This document shows, piece by piece, positions 18,449 to 28,947 of a stretch of DNA of 64,000 nt (its first letter is position 1; each line of letters starts with the position of its first letter). This DNA comes from a bacterium (GTDB taxonomy: Bacteria; Bacteroidota; Bacteroidia; Bacteroidales; Muribaculaceae), in contig SFTJ01000005.1 of the NCBI GenBank assembly GCA_004563195.1, positions 20,625 to 84,624 on the forward strand, given 5' to 3'. The notes under the pieces are model-generated. The model searched no databases. It saw only the letters and a program-made list of their open reading frames with translations, and had not been told where the DNA came from. Both the position numbers and the translations under genes were made by a program.

Positions 18449-19055
18449 AATCTTCTTTAACTTTGTTATGGCGACGATAAAGCGCCTCAGCCAATTCCTC
18501 AATTCGTCGGCCCTTCGAAGTGAAAAGCACCATCAAGTGGTAAAGCATATCGGCGGCTTCATACATCATGCGACCGTCGGTGCCATTGGTAGCCTCTATC
18601 ACCGTTTCGATAGCCTCCTCTCCCACTTTCTGCGCCATTCGGTTAACGCCACTATTGAAGAGCGAAGTGGTATAACTGCCTTCGGGCATCTCTTGATAAC
18701 GCTTCTCGATAAAATCTTGCAAATGTGTCAAAAACTCAATGCCAAACTCATTGTTATCGTTGAAGCAAGTAGCCGAGCCGGTGTGGCAAACAGGTCCGTT
18801 GGGGATAGCCTTTATAAGGAGAGTATCGTTGTCGCAGTCACTTTCTATCGACACCACATCAAGGAAATGCCCGCTTTCTTCGCCCTTGGTCCAAAGGCGA
18901 TTTTTGGTGCGACTGAAAAAAGTCACTTTGTTTATCTCCAAAGTCTTTTCGTAGGCTTCTTTGTTCATAAAGCCGAGCATAAGCACATTCTTGGTGCGTG
19001 CATCTTGTATGATAGCGGGTATCAACCCTCCCATTTTGTCGAAATCGAGTGCCAT
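18432..19055 (-). CDS. hisIE: Bifunctional phosphoribosyl-AMP cyclohydrolase / phosphoribosyl-ATP pyrophosphatase
   Basis: Catalyses steps 2 and 3 of histidine synthesis. The N-terminal HisI half has TKGEESGHFLDVVSIESDCD near 55 and the zinc-ligand region PVCHTGSATCF near 88. The C-terminal HisE half has KVGEEAIETVIEATNG near 163, a MazG-like metal-binding helix. Its 207 residues match other HisIE fusions. It starts 5 bases after hisF, and its 3' end overlaps the ftsE start. Confidence 0.96.
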   Translation of the reverse strand: MALDFDKMGGLIPAIIQDARTKNVLMLGFMNKEAYEKTLEINKVTFFSRTKNRLWTKGEESGHFLDVVSIESDCDNDTLLIKAIPNGPVCHTGSATCFNDNNEFGIEFLTHLQDFIEKRYQEMPEGSYTTSLFNSGVNRMAQKVGEEAIETVIEATNGTDGRMMYEAADMLYHLMVLFTSKGRRIEELAEALYRRHNKVKEDYDKNC

Positions 19056-19060
19056 AATCT

Positions 19061-19822
19061 TTATATTGTTCTTACATTAATATTATTTGCTTTCAAATAG
19101 TGTTTGAGTTCTTTTATCGAAATCTCGTTGAAGTGAAACACACTTGCTGCCAAGGCTGCATCGGCTTTTCCGTTGTCGAAAACATCTACAAAATGTTCCA
19201 TTGCGCCGCATCCGCCCGATGCAATTATGGGTATCGACAATCTGTCGTGCAGTTCGCGCAGTGCCTCACAGGCAAAACCGGTTTTCACACCGTCGTGATT
19301 CATGCTGGTAAAGAGAATCTCGCCCGCCCCACGCTCTTGAGCTTCGTGGGCCCACTCAAACAGTTCGCGGTCGGTGCGCTCGCTGCCGCCTTTCACATAG
19401 CAATGCCAATGTCCGTCGGCCTCACACTTGGCATCGATTGCCACCACGCACACCTGATTGCCGTAATGGCTCGAAATCTCATCTATCAACCCGGGATTTC
19501 GCAGCGCCGAGGAGTTAATCGATATTTTGTCGGCACCGGCATTGAGCATCACATTCACATCGCTCATTTTGTTGATGCCACCACCCACCGTGAAGGGAAT
19601 GTTTAGATTTTCAGCCACGCGTCGCACCACGTTCACAAAGGCGTCTCGACCCTCAAGCGAGGCGGTTATATCGAGAAACACGAGTTCGTCGGCACCTTCG
19701 TCGCTATAGCGTCTGCCCAGCTCTACGGGGTCGCCGGCGTCTCTAAAGTTTCCAAAATTCACCCCTTTCACGGTCTTTCCGTTCTTCACGTCGAGACATG
19801 GTATAATGCGTTTGGCAAGCAT
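19061..19822 (-). CDS. hisF: Imidazole glycerol phosphate synthase, cyclase subunit HisF
   Basis: A (beta/alpha)8 barrel of 253 residues that uses ammonia from HisH to form imidazole glycerol phosphate and AICAR. The N-terminus [19 protein letters not shown] carries the catalytic Asp11, and the first phosphate loop is [14 protein letters not shown] near 77. A second Asp lies in the strand-5 region (VVAIDAK near 127), and [17 protein letters not shown] is near 197. It follows hisA with a 16-base gap. Confidence 0.97.
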   Translation of the reverse strand: MLAKRIIPCLDVKNGKTVKGVNFGNFRDAGDPVELGRRYSDEGADELVFLDITASLEGRDAFVNVVRRVAENLNIPFTVGGGINKMSDVNVMLNAGADKISINSSALRNPGLIDEISSHYGNQVCVVAIDAKCEADGHWHCYVKGGSERTDRELFEWAHEAQERGAGEILFTSMNHDGVKTGFACEALRELHDRLSIPIIASGGCGAMEHFVDVFDNGKADAALAASVFHFNEISIKELKHYLKANNINVRTI

Positions 19823-19838
19823 AGTTCTTATATTTATT

Positions 19839-20570
19839 TCAAATAAGTTTCACATTATGTTGTTCGAGTTCAGCAGGTGTGATACGACCTTCGTAGAGTG
19901 CTTTACCCACTATCACAGCCGTAACGCCGATTTCGTGCAAGGCATATACGTCAGACATACTGCTAACACCACCGCTGGCTATCAAGCGTATACCGCTTAT
20001 CTGAGCCAATATTTCGGAATATAGTCGCAACGACGGGCCTTCAAGCATACCGTCGCAATCGATATCGGTGCTTATTACATCGGTTATCCGTTTTCCCACA
20101 TAGTAGTTGATAAACGGTATCACATGCTTATCACTACTTTCGAGCCATCCGTCGGTGCTTATCATTCCACCTTTGGCATCGGCACCTAGTATGATTCGCT
20201 CCGAGCCATATCGGGCTATCCAACTCTCGAAAAGTACATTATTCTTAACGGCAATGCTTCCACCGGTCACCTTGCCGGCGCCGCACTCAAATGCTATGCG
20301 CAGGTCGTCGTCGCTCTTCAAACCACCGCCAAAATCGATGTTCAGCGAGGTTTTGCCGGCTATTTCTTCGAGCACGGCATAGTTTACTATATGTTGCGAC
20401 TTTGCGCCATCGAGGTCCACGAGGTGCAACGAGTGGCATCCCAAATCCTCAAACTGTTTTGCCACTTCTACAGGCGATTCATTATATGTCTTTTTCTGAT
20501 TGTAATCACCTTTGCTGAGTCGAACGCACTTCCCGTCGATAATATCGATAGCCGGTATTATTTCAATCAT
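19839..20570 (-). CDS. hisA: ProFAR isomerase HisA
   Basis: Amadori isomerase of histidine synthesis with a (beta/alpha)8 barrel of 243 residues. The N-terminal catalytic Asp is in [20 protein letters not shown] (Asp9), the phosphate loop [18 protein letters not shown] is near 77, the second catalytic Asp in [16 protein letters not shown] near 170, and [20 protein letters not shown] follows near 198. It overlaps hisH by 4 bases (20567-20570), so translation is coupled. Confidence 0.97.
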   Translation of the reverse strand: MIEIIPAIDIIDGKCVRLSKGDYNQKKTYNESPVEVAKQFEDLGCHSLHLVDLDGAKSQHIVNYAVLEEIAGKTSLNIDFGGGLKSDDDLRIAFECGAGKVTGGSIAVKNNVLFESWIARYGSERIILGADAKGGMISTDGWLESSDKHVIPFINYYVGKRITDVISTDIDCDGMLEGPSLRLYSEILAQISGIRLIASGGVSSMSDVYALHEIGVTAVIVGKALYEGRITPAELEQHNVKLI

Positions 20571-21172
20571 AATTCAAGAAAATTTCGCAATATGGTTTCG
20601 CCCAACAGTCCACTCTTCTCGGGGTGGAATTGTGTGGCATAAAAATTGTCTTTATGCAGAGCTGCGCTAAATGGCACTATATAATCGGTGCTCGCTATGG
20701 TGTATCGCTCCGATGTGGGTGCGTAATAGCTGTGCACATAGTAGACATATTCATCGGTGAGATTAGCAGGCAGCAATGCATTGTCGCGTTCCACTTTTAT
20801 AGTATCCCAGCCCATGTGTGGAATTTTGAAATCATCGCTGAGAGCTGCATTATCAAATCGCTTCACGGTGAGTCCGTCGAATATTCCAAGGCAGTCTGCA
20901 TCGCCTTCATCGGAATGGTCGCAAAGCAATTGCATGCCTATGCAAATGCCGAGCACCGGCTGACGCAAGCTAACTATAAGTCTATCGAGTCCGGTGGCTC
21001 GCAAGTGCGCCATAGCAGTAGATGCCTCGCCCACACCGGGGAAAATAATCTTATCGCATGCCAATAACTGTTGCTTATCATCGGTAACCAGTGCATCCAC
21101 TCCTATACGCTGCAATGCGCAACGCACCGAGAAGATGTTACCTGCATTATATTTGATAATTCCTACACTCAT
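20567..21172 (-). CDS. hisH: Imidazole glycerol phosphate synthase, glutaminase subunit HisH
   Basis: Class I glutamine amidotransferase of 201 residues that supplies ammonia to HisF. The nucleophile is Cys77 in [13 protein letters not shown], and the His-Glu pair is in [12 protein letters not shown] near 180. The N-terminus [20 protein letters not shown] is family-typical. It overlaps both the DUF4296 gene upstream (21169-21172) and hisA downstream by 4 bases. Confidence 0.97.
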   Translation of the reverse strand: MSVGIIKYNAGNIFSVRCALQRIGVDALVTDDKQQLLACDKIIFPGVGEASTAMAHLRATGLDRLIVSLRQPVLGICIGMQLLCDHSDEGDADCLGIFDGLTVKRFDNAALSDDFKIPHMGWDTIKVERDNALLPANLTDEYVYYVHSYYAPTSERYTIASTDYIVPFSAALHKDNFYATQFHPEKSGLLGETILRNFLEL

Positions 21173-22167
21173 TTGCTTTGTATTTTAACGTCATGAACTG
21201 TTGTTTGCTCTTGGCTGTTTGCATCATTGCGTCGACGCATCATAGGTCGCTGAGTTCTACCCGAAAGCGGCTGCTGAGGCTGAGTTTCAGAAGTTGATTG
21301 TTTTTCTTCGGCGCTCGCGCTATTGTCGTTCTTCTTCTCCTCATCGGTGGTTTTACGACGGTCGAGCACTTTTTGCATTGCTATTCTGCTATAACTGCTA
21401 CGGTCGAGATGTGTGCGTAGAAGCAATATACTGTCTACATACACTATATCGCCTTGCTTTATTCTTCCGCACTTAATATAGCCGAACACATTCTTTATAG
21501 TCTTAAGCGAATCGCCTTGCACGGTCACATCGAGCCATCCGTCCGACGCCGAGTTGCGCTCTACAAATGTGTAACTGTCGTCGCCGTACTGAAGCGCCAC
21601 AAGTGCCTTAATTTCCGTCTTGTTGTTAGTGAGCCGCATCTTCAGGCTATATTTATCGCCTTTCTGCGATTCTTGATTGGTGGTCAGTTCAAACGGCAGT
21701 ATGCTGTATTCCATATTTTCAGCAAGCAGAAGTTGGCGAGCCGAGGTCCACAGGTCGGCCGAATCGCCAAAGTTCTTATACATCTTCCCTGCTCTGCCCA
21801 TAGCATTATTCTCCACCACACTTCCGGTGCTCACTGCCAGATTTTCTCGCTCTTTCTCAAGTCGCTTCTGCACATTCTCATATACATCCATATATACCGT
21901 GAGATTCTTGGCATACCACGCCATTGAGGTGTCGAATTTCTCAGCCGTAACGCCATGCTTCATAAACACCGATTGTTTAAACAGCATTTTCGAACTATCG
22001 TCGGCAAAATCGGTATAGTGCGACTCTATATATGCTTCGGCCTTATAGATATCCACCAAAAGGTCTTCCATATCGCTTTCGCCAATAGCGTATCGTGGTG
22101 CCTTCTCGCACGATATCAGCATCGCGGAGAACACATATATCAATATTATTGGCAAAATACGCTTCAT
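21169..22167 (-). CDS. DUF4296 domain lipoprotein
   Basis: A 332-residue predicted lipoprotein. The signal MKRILPIILIYVFSAMLISCE places the lipidated cysteine at residue 20. The following 90 residues (MEDLLVDIYKAEAYIESHY, then FKQSVFMKHGVTAEKFDTSM) are the helical DUF4296 region known from Bacteroidota. The middle looks beta-rich (residues about 150-245) and the C-terminal 60 residues are low-complexity Lys, Gln and Thr with RRTR-like basic pieces. It lies 15 bases after lspA and overlaps hisH by 4 bases. Function is unknown; the neighbourhood of lspA suggests only an envelope location. Confidence 0.83.
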   Translation of the reverse strand: MKRILPIILIYVFSAMLISCEKAPRYAIGESDMEDLLVDIYKAEAYIESHYTDFADDSSKMLFKQSVFMKHGVTAEKFDTSMAWYAKNLTVYMDVYENVQKRLEKERENLAVSTGSVVENNAMGRAGKMYKNFGDSADLWTSARQLLLAENMEYSILPFELTTNQESQKGDKYSLKMRLTNNKTEIKALVALQYGDDSYTFVERNSASDGWLDVTVQGDSLKTIKNVFGYIKCGRIKQGDIVYVDSILLLRTHLDRSSYSRIAMQKVLDRRKTTDEEKKNDNSASAEEKQSTSETQPQQPLSGRTQRPMMRRRNDANSQEQTTVHDVKIQSK

Positions 22168-22182
22168 AAACTATTGCTATAG

Positions 22183-22833
22183 TTATTCTTTTTCTGTTTG
22201 CACTTCATCGGTGCTTTTAGCTTCCGAAGTCTTGGCAAGTGATTTTGAATAAAACAATATTATCACTATAGTGGCAACACTTAGTGCCGCATCGGCAACA
22301 TTGAATATCGGCTGGAAGAAAATGAAGTGATTTCCTCCCACCCAGGGCATCCACAAAGGCCAATCCCACTCTACCAACGGGAAGTAGAACATATCCACCA
22401 CAAGTCCGTTGAACAGTGTGCCATAACCACCCGCCTCAGGGAACAAGGTGGCTGTCTCGAAGAATGGAGGATTGTTGAAAATCACGCCATAGAACACGCA
22501 GTCGATCACATTGCCCAAAGCACCGGCTGTAATCAACGCTACACACACTATAAAGCCAGTGGGCATATCCCTGCGGTCCTTTATCTTGGTGATGCAGTAT
22601 ATGAGCGCTCCTACTGCTATGATTCTGAACCAAGTGAGCAAAAATTTGCTCCCGAATTCCATTCCAAACGCCATACCGTTGTTCTCGATAAAACGGAGTA
22701 TGAACCAATCGGTTATCTTATATTCCTCACCATAGAAGAAATGGGTTTTCACCCATATCTTTAAGGCTTGGTCTATTACTACAATAGCGGCAATGATTAT
22801 TGCCGCTAATTTTCCTCGTGTCAATTTCATCAA
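22183..22833 (-). CDS. lspA: Lipoprotein signal peptidase LspA (signal peptidase II)
   Basis: Inner-membrane aspartyl protease that cleaves prolipoproteins after lipidation. Four membrane segments are visible. The two catalytic Asp are in ALGNVIDCVFYG (near 108) and FNVADAALSVA (near 180), with the N-terminal ENNGMAFGMEF motif near 50. Its 216 residues exceed the roughly 160 of E. coli because of a long loop (FFETATLFPEAGGYGTLFNG onward) between the two Asp segments and a charged C-terminal tail. It sits 24 bases after the DksA-like gene. Confidence 0.96.
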   Translation of the reverse strand: MMKLTRGKLAAIIIAAIVVIDQALKIWVKTHFFYGEEYKITDWFILRFIENNGMAFGMEFGSKFLLTWFRIIAVGALIYCITKIKDRRDMPTGFIVCVALITAGALGNVIDCVFYGVIFNNPPFFETATLFPEAGGYGTLFNGLVVDMFYFPLVEWDWPLWMPWVGGNHFIFFQPIFNVADAALSVATIVIILFYSKSLAKTSEAKSTDEVQTEKE

Positions 22834-22857
22834 TCAGACTAATATGAGAATGAATAT

Positions 22858-23235
22858 TTATCTTCTTTTAGGCTGATTCTTGGCATCGACACTCAATGTA
22901 GCATGTGGCACCAAACGCAAGCGTTCCTTTGGAATCAACTTGCCTGTTTCACGACACACTCCGTAGGTCTTGTTTTCGATTCTTATCAACGCTGCTTTCA
23001 GCTTTTGAATGAACGACAGCTGACGGTTAGCCAATTGGGCCAACGATTCTCTGTTAAGAGTGTTTGCACCCTCTTCGAGCACCTTAAAGGTAGGCGATGT
23101 ATCGGCTGTGTCGTTGCTATTGACCATGCTCGACCTCAAATCGTCGTATTCCTTTTGAGCTTGCTCGAGTTTTTCAAGAATCAATACCTTAAATTCTTGC
23201 AATTCGGCATCCGAATATCTTAACTTTTCTGCCAT
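22858..23235 (-). CDS. DksA/TraR-family RNA polymerase-binding regulator
   Basis: A 125-residue protein expected to enter the RNA polymerase secondary channel and alter transcription. The N-terminal coiled coil ends in a tip NDTADTSPT that resembles the DxxDxA tip of DksA. The C-terminal zinc-finger region YGVCRETGKLIPKERLRLVP keeps one cysteine only, so zinc binding is unlikely. This cysteine-poor form is, to my knowledge, usual in Bacteroidota. It lies 33 bases after ileS, and a TATATTTG -7 box ends 4 bases before its ATG. Confidence 0.9.
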   Translation of the reverse strand: MAEKLRYSDAELQEFKVLILEKLEQAQKEYDDLRSSMVNSNDTADTSPTFKVLEEGANTLNRESLAQLANRQLSFIQKLKAALIRIENKTYGVCRETGKLIPKERLRLVPHATLSVDAKNQPKRR

Positions 23236-23239
23236 AGCG

Positions 23240-23247
23240 CAAATATA
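23240..23247 (-). promoter_or_regulatory. Possible -7 box abutting the dksA-like start codon
   Basis: TATATTTG on the minus strand matches TAnnTTTG and ends 4 bases before the ATG at 23235. No -33 element is seen at 19-22 bases, so it may be chance in AT-rich DNA. Confidence 0.35.
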
Positions 23248-23268
23248 TATTATTTTGGTTTTTAGTTA

Positions 23269-26200
23269 TTAAGCCTTGTTTATAATCACATTAAGTTTGA
23301 ATTCATCCATATCCAATTCTATCACATCGTCGCCGGCTTCGATTGCCGATATGGTGATAGAGTTGGCAAGCACTTGCTTTGAGATGTATTCGTTATATTC
23401 TTCGATAGCGGCATCGGTGTGCTCGTCGCTCGAAATTTTCACATTTATCTTGTCGGTTATCTCAAAATCCTTGCTCTTGCGTATGTTCTGAATGCGGTTT
23501 ACAAGTTCACGAGCATAACCTTCGCGCTTGAGTTCTTCGGTAACTGTGACGTCGAGTGCTGTTGTCAACGAGCCTTCGTTTGCCACCAACCAACCCGGTA
23601 TGTCCTCCGAGATGATTTCCACATCGTCGGTGGTTACCACGGCTTGCTGACCGGCAATATCGAATGTAAACTGTCCGTTTTTCTCAAATTCGATGATGTC
23701 GCTTTGGCTCATCTGTGCCACGCTCGCTGCAAGTTGCTTCATTATCTTACCAAACTTCGGTCCGAGTTTCTTAAAGTCGGGCTTCACGCGTTTCACAAGC
23801 ACGCCTTCTTCGTTGCTCACGAACTTGATTTCCTTCACGTTCACTTCGTTGAGTATCAATGCGCTCATTGCTTCAACTTCGCTGCGCTGTTCTTCGTCGA
23901 GCACCGGTATCATGATAGTGGAAAGCGGCTGACGCACCTTGATATTGCTCTTGCGACGCAGCGAGAGCACCATAGATGTGATATCTTGTGCCACCTTCAT
24001 CTGTGCTTCGAGACGTTTGTTGACGTTGGCATCGGCAACAGGGTATTTTGCCAAGTGAACCGACTTTTCTACGCCGGTAGTTACCTTGGTCAAATCGCGA
24101 TAGAGACGGTCGGCATAGAATGGAGCAACGGGTGCTATCAATAGAGCCACTGTTTCCAAGCACTTGTAGAGTGTCTGATATGCCGATAGTTTATCTTGAT
24201 TCATGTCACCACCCCAGAAGCGTTTGCGATTCAAGCGAACGAACCAGTTGCTGAGGTTATCGCCCACGAAGTCCTGAATTGCACGTGCTGCCTTGGTTGG
24301 CTCGTAGTCATCGAGTTGTGCTGTTACATCTTTGATAAGAGTGTTCAAGAGCGACAATATCCAACGGTCGATTTCGGGACGATCTTCGTAGGGTATCTGC
24401 GGCAATGAGTTGTCGAAACCATCTACATTGGCATATAGCGCGTAGAACGAATAGGTGTTGTAGAGTGTTCCGAAGAACTTGCGGCTCACCTCTTCCACGC
24501 CTGCAGTGTCGAACTTCAAGTTGTCCCATGGCGACGAGTTGCTAATCATATACCAGCGCAATGGGTCAGTACCATATTTCTCAATTGCGCCAAATGGGTC
24601 GATAGCATTGCCGAGTCGCTTGCTCATCTTATTGCCGTTCTTGTCGAGAACAAGACCATTAGAGATTACCGATTTATATGCCACGCTGTCGAACACCATT
24701 GTGCCTATAGCATGCAGTGTGAAGAACCATCCGCGTGTTTGGTCCACACCTTCGGCTATGAAGTCGGCAGGATATACGGTGCGGTTGTCGAGTGCTTCCT
24801 TGTTCTCAAACGGATAGTGAATCTGAGCATAAGGCATAGCGCCCGAGTCGAACCAAACGTCAATCAGGTCGAGTTCGCGCTTCATAGGTTTGCCTGAGTC
24901 TGACACAAGCACTATGTGGTCTACATACGGGCGGTGTAGGTCAATCTTATCGTAGTTGGCCTTACTGTAATCGCCGGGAACGAAACCTTTATCTTTATAT
25001 GGATTGCTGCTCATCACTCCGGCAGCCACCGATTTCTCTATTTCGTCGTAAAGTTCGGCAATGCTGCCTATGCACTTCTCTTCGCCGTCTTCGCTGCGCC
25101 AGATTGGCAACGGAGTACCCCAATAGCGGCTGCGGCTGAGGTTCCAGTCGTTCAAATTCTCAAGCCACTTGCCGAAACGGCCGGTTCCGGTGTGTTCGGG
25201 CTTCCACTTAATGGTCTTGTTGAGCTCGAACATGCGTTCCTTGCATGCTGTCGACTTGATAAACCAGCTATCCAACGGATAATAGAGGATAGGCTTGTCG
25301 GTGCGCCAGCAGTGTGGATAGTTGTGAACATGCTTTTCTATCTTGAAGGCTGTGCCTGCTTGCTTCATCTTCATGCAAAGCACTATATTGAGGTCTTCGG
25401 CTTTCGAAGCTGCCTTTTCGTCGTATTTTCCGCCTTCGTTATACTTGGGGTCGTAAGCATTCTTCACGTATGCTCCGGCATATTCGTCATAAACGGCGCT
25501 GTTGACGCAGTTTGCAGCAAACCACTCGTCGAGTTCGGCTTCTTCGTAATATTTACCCGAGAAATCTACCATCGGTCGGGTTTCACCCTTCTTGTTGATC
25601 ATAAACAGCGAAGGTATGCCTGCTGCCTTTGCCACAGCGGCGTCGTCGGCACCAAAGGTAGGTGCAATGTGCACAATACCCGTACCATCTTCGGTGGTCA
25701 CATAGTCGCCGGGGATAACGCGGAATGCCTCGCTATCCTTTATCACTATATTGTCGCCTTCTTTTGCCACTGGCTTCACCCATGGGAATAGTTGCTCGTA
25801 CTTGATACCCACAAGCTGTTCGCCGGTAAACTCGGCTATCACCTTATACGGTATCACCTTGTCGCCTGCAGCATACTCGTTGAGTGCTATCTCGGCTCCG
25901 GCTGCTGCAAAATAAGCATTGAGTCGAGGCTTTGCCAAAACAAATACTCCGGGTTCGCCGGTATATGGGTTGTAGCTTTCCACTGCCACATATTCTATCT
26001 TCGGGCCAACGCAAAGCGCGGTATTAGAAGGCAATGTCCATGGAGTGGTGGTCCAAGCGATGATAGAGATGCTCTTTGCAAATTGCTCATCGGCTTTAGC
26101 TTTGATTTCTTCCACTACGGCGTTGCCGTTGTCTACCACCTTGAATGTGGCAGTTACGGTGGTATCCTTAACGTCGCGATAGCAACCCGGCTGGTTCAAT

Positions 26201-26784
26201 TCGTGTGAACTCAAACCAGTGCCGGCTGCGGGCGAATATGGCTGTATGGTGTAGCCTTTATAAAGCAAGCCCTTGTTGTAGAGTTGCTTCAAAAGCCACC
26301 ATAGAGTCTCGATATAACTGTTTTCATAAGTGATATAAGGATGATCCAAATCCACCCAATAACCCATCTTGTGAGTCAAGTCGGTCCACTCCTTGGTATA
26401 CTTCATCACTTCGCGACGGCATGCGGCATTGTAGTCATCTACCGAAATCTTCTTGCCGATATCTTCCTTTGTGATGCCAAGTGCTTTTTCCACACCAAGT
26501 TCCACAGGGAGTCCGTGTGTGTCCCATCCTGCCTTACGCATCACCTGATAGCCTTGCATTGTCTTATAGCGGCATATAATATCCTTGATAGTGCGCGCCA
26601 TAACGTGGTGAATACCCGGCATACCATTTGCCGATGGAGGACCTTCAAAGAAAACAAATGAAGGAGCGCCTTCGCGTTCCTTTATGCTTTGTGCAAACAC
26701 ATCTTCTTCGTCCCACTGCTTTAGAACGGACTTATTTATCTCCGAAAGATTAAATTTACTGTACTCTGTATATTTATTTTTCAT
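23269..26784 (-). CDS. ileS: Isoleucyl-tRNA synthetase
   Basis: Class I aminoacyl-tRNA synthetase charging tRNA-Ile. The HIGH-type motif is SANGMPGIHHVMART near residue 45 and the KMSKS-type motif is GNKMSKRLGNAIDPFG near 650. An editing (CP1) domain lies between (TWTTTPWTLPSNTALCVGP near 240). The anticodon-binding and C-terminal part runs from about 730. The start is placed at ATG 26784 (MKNKYTEYSKFNLSE), giving 1171 residues; the frame open to 26838 adds AT-rich non-conserved sequence. The length is that of the long Bacteroidota/eukaryote-like IleS type. A -7 box lies upstream and the DksA-like gene 33 bases downstream. Confidence 0.97.
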   Translation of the reverse strand: MKNKYTEYSKFNLSEINKSVLKQWDEEDVFAQSIKEREGAPSFVFFEGPPSANGMPGIHHVMARTIKDIICRYKTMQGYQVMRKAGWDTHGLPVELGVEKALGITKEDIGKKISVDDYNAACRREVMKYTKEWTDLTHKMGYWVDLDHPYITYENSYIETLWWLLKQLYNKGLLYKGYTIQPYSPAAGTGLSSHELNQPGCYRDVKDTTVTATFKVVDNGNAVVEEIKAKADEQFAKSISIIAWTTTPWTLPSNTALCVGPKIEYVAVESYNPYTGEPGVFVLAKPRLNAYFAAAGAEIALNEYAAGDKVIPYKVIAEFTGEQLVGIKYEQLFPWVKPVAKEGDNIVIKDSEAFRVIPGDYVTTEDGTGIVHIAPTFGADDAAVAKAAGIPSLFMINKKGETRPMVDFSGKYYEEAELDEWFAANCVNSAVYDEYAGAYVKNAYDPKYNEGGKYDEKAASKAEDLNIVLCMKMKQAGTAFKIEKHVHNYPHCWRTDKPILYYPLDSWFIKSTACKERMFELNKTIKWKPEHTGTGRFGKWLENLNDWNLSRSRYWGTPLPIWRSEDGEEKCIGSIAELYDEIEKSVAAGVMSSNPYKDKGFVPGDYSKANYDKIDLHRPYVDHIVLVSDSGKPMKRELDLIDVWFDSGAMPYAQIHYPFENKEALDNRTVYPADFIAEGVDQTRGWFFTLHAIGTMVFDSVAYKSVISNGLVLDKNGNKMSKRLGNAIDPFGAIEKYGTDPLRWYMISNSSPWDNLKFDTAGVEEVSRKFFGTLYNTYSFYALYANVDGFDNSLPQIPYEDRPEIDRWILSLLNTLIKDVTAQLDDYEPTKAARAIQDFVGDNLSNWFVRLNRKRFWGGDMNQDKLSAYQTLYKCLETVALLIAPVAPFYADRLYRDLTKVTTGVEKSVHLAKYPVADANVNKRLEAQMKVAQDITSMVLSLRRKSNIKVRQPLSTIMIPVLDEEQRSEVEAMSALILNEVNVKEIKFVSNEEGVLVKRVKPDFKKLGPKFGKIMKQLAASVAQMSQSDIIEFEKNGQFTFDIAGQQAVVTTDDVEIISEDIPGWLVANEGSLTTALDVTVTEELKREGYARELVNRIQNIRKSKDFEITDKINVKISSDEHTDAAIEEYNEYISKQVLANSITISAIEAGDDVIELDMDEFKLNVIINKA

Positions 26785-26825
26785 ATCACTTATGAAATAT
26801 TCATTTACATATTTATATTCGCGTG

Positions 26826-26833
26826 CAAAGATA
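26826..26833 (-). promoter_or_regulatory. -7 box upstream of ileS
   Basis: Minus-strand TATCTTTG 41 bases before the ileS ATG fits the Bacteroidota -7 consensus. The -33 element is not clear. Confidence 0.5.
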
Positions 26834-26924
26834 CGCAATATCTTGCAATTTTCTAAAACACCTCCATCTTTTTTTAAGCACGATGGCGGTGCTATCGGTC
26901 ACATTTCAACAATTTTATAAAATT

Positions 26925-27296
26925 TTAATGCACAATGCTACGCCCTGCCCACACTAATGCCACCCCAAGCAACACACTGAGCAGAAAATAAATTCCACAC
27001 ACCACATATTGTCGCGATTGCAGCATCACAAGCATCTCATTCGAAAAGGTGCTGAATGTGGTGAATCCGCCACACACGCCGGTGATAAGCAATAAACTTG
27101 CATTTTGGCTTAGCAATCCTCCTCTTTCGGCAAGTGCTGCAAGCACGCCTATCAGCAAGCATCCAAGCATATTCACGGCAAAAGTTCCTGTAGGGAATGG
27201 AGTTACTGTCCATCCGGCGGTAAGTCGGCTCACCGCATATCGCGCCGATGTGCCTATAAATCCTCCCGCGCCGGCTATTATCATCTCTTTTAGCAT
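26925..27296 (-). CDS. crcB: Fluoride channel CrcB/Fluc
   Basis: A small dimeric dual-topology fluoride exporter with four membrane segments. The N-terminal GAGGFIGTSARYAVSRL and the pore motif GVCGGFTTFSTFSNEM are diagnostic. The ATG at 27296 (MLKEMIIAG) gives 123 residues, the usual size; the longer frame to 27347 adds unrelated residues and would overlap the -7 box at 27335. No fluoride (crcB-motif) riboswitch is visible upstream. Confidence 0.94.
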   Translation of the reverse strand: MLKEMIIAGAGGFIGTSARYAVSRLTAGWTVTPFPTGTFAVNMLGCLLIGVLAALAERGGLLSQNASLLLITGVCGGFTTFSTFSNEMLVMLQSRQYVVCGIYFLLSVLLGVALVWAGRSIVH

Positions 27297-27334
27297 AAGT
27301 TCGCGATAATTTGTTTCTATGTTTTTTTGAAGTG

Positions 27335-27342
27335 CAAATATA
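27335..27342 (-). promoter_or_regulatory. -7 box upstream of crcB
   Basis: Minus-strand TATATTTG, 38 bases before the chosen crcB ATG and just after the gdhA terminator. No clear -33 element. Confidence 0.45.
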
Positions 27343-27344
27343 CG

Positions 27345-27375
27345 CAAAAACCTCGAGGAACTAATCCCCGAGGTT
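27345..27375 (-). terminator. Intrinsic terminator of gdhA
   Basis: On the minus strand AACCTCG pairs with CGAGGTT around a 13-base loop, followed by a short T run. It lies 28 bases after the gdhA stop. Confidence 0.75.
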
Positions 27376-27402
27376 CTTGATTATGCTATTTCGAAGTAAT
27401 TA

Positions 27403-28740
<1,338 letters not shown>

Positions 28741-28823
28741 GATACTTGTTATTTGTTTTAAGTGTTATGTCTATATTATTATGCTATTGTAATATCGTCT
28801 ATTGTATTGCAATAATTTCATTG

Positions 28824-28851
28824 CAAATATATATCTAATTCTGCTTACAAC
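28824..28851 (-). promoter_or_regulatory. Promoter of gdhA
   Basis: Minus-strand -7 box TATATTTG (28831-28824) with GTTG at 28851-28848, spacer 16 bases. The box is perfect and the spacing short. It would give a leader of about 75 bases. Confidence 0.55.
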
Positions 28852-28947
28852 GACTATTTTTTACCAATTTTTTCTTATAGTTCTGCAAAATAATGTTAAA
28901 TTCGTGGCAAATTGCCATCTCACCTTAATATTTCGCATTGCCTTCAG

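Noticed and set aside
27297..27402. Possible fluoride riboswitch before crcB
   Set aside because: The leader is too short and filled by the gdhA terminator and a -7 box; no crcB-motif structure seen.
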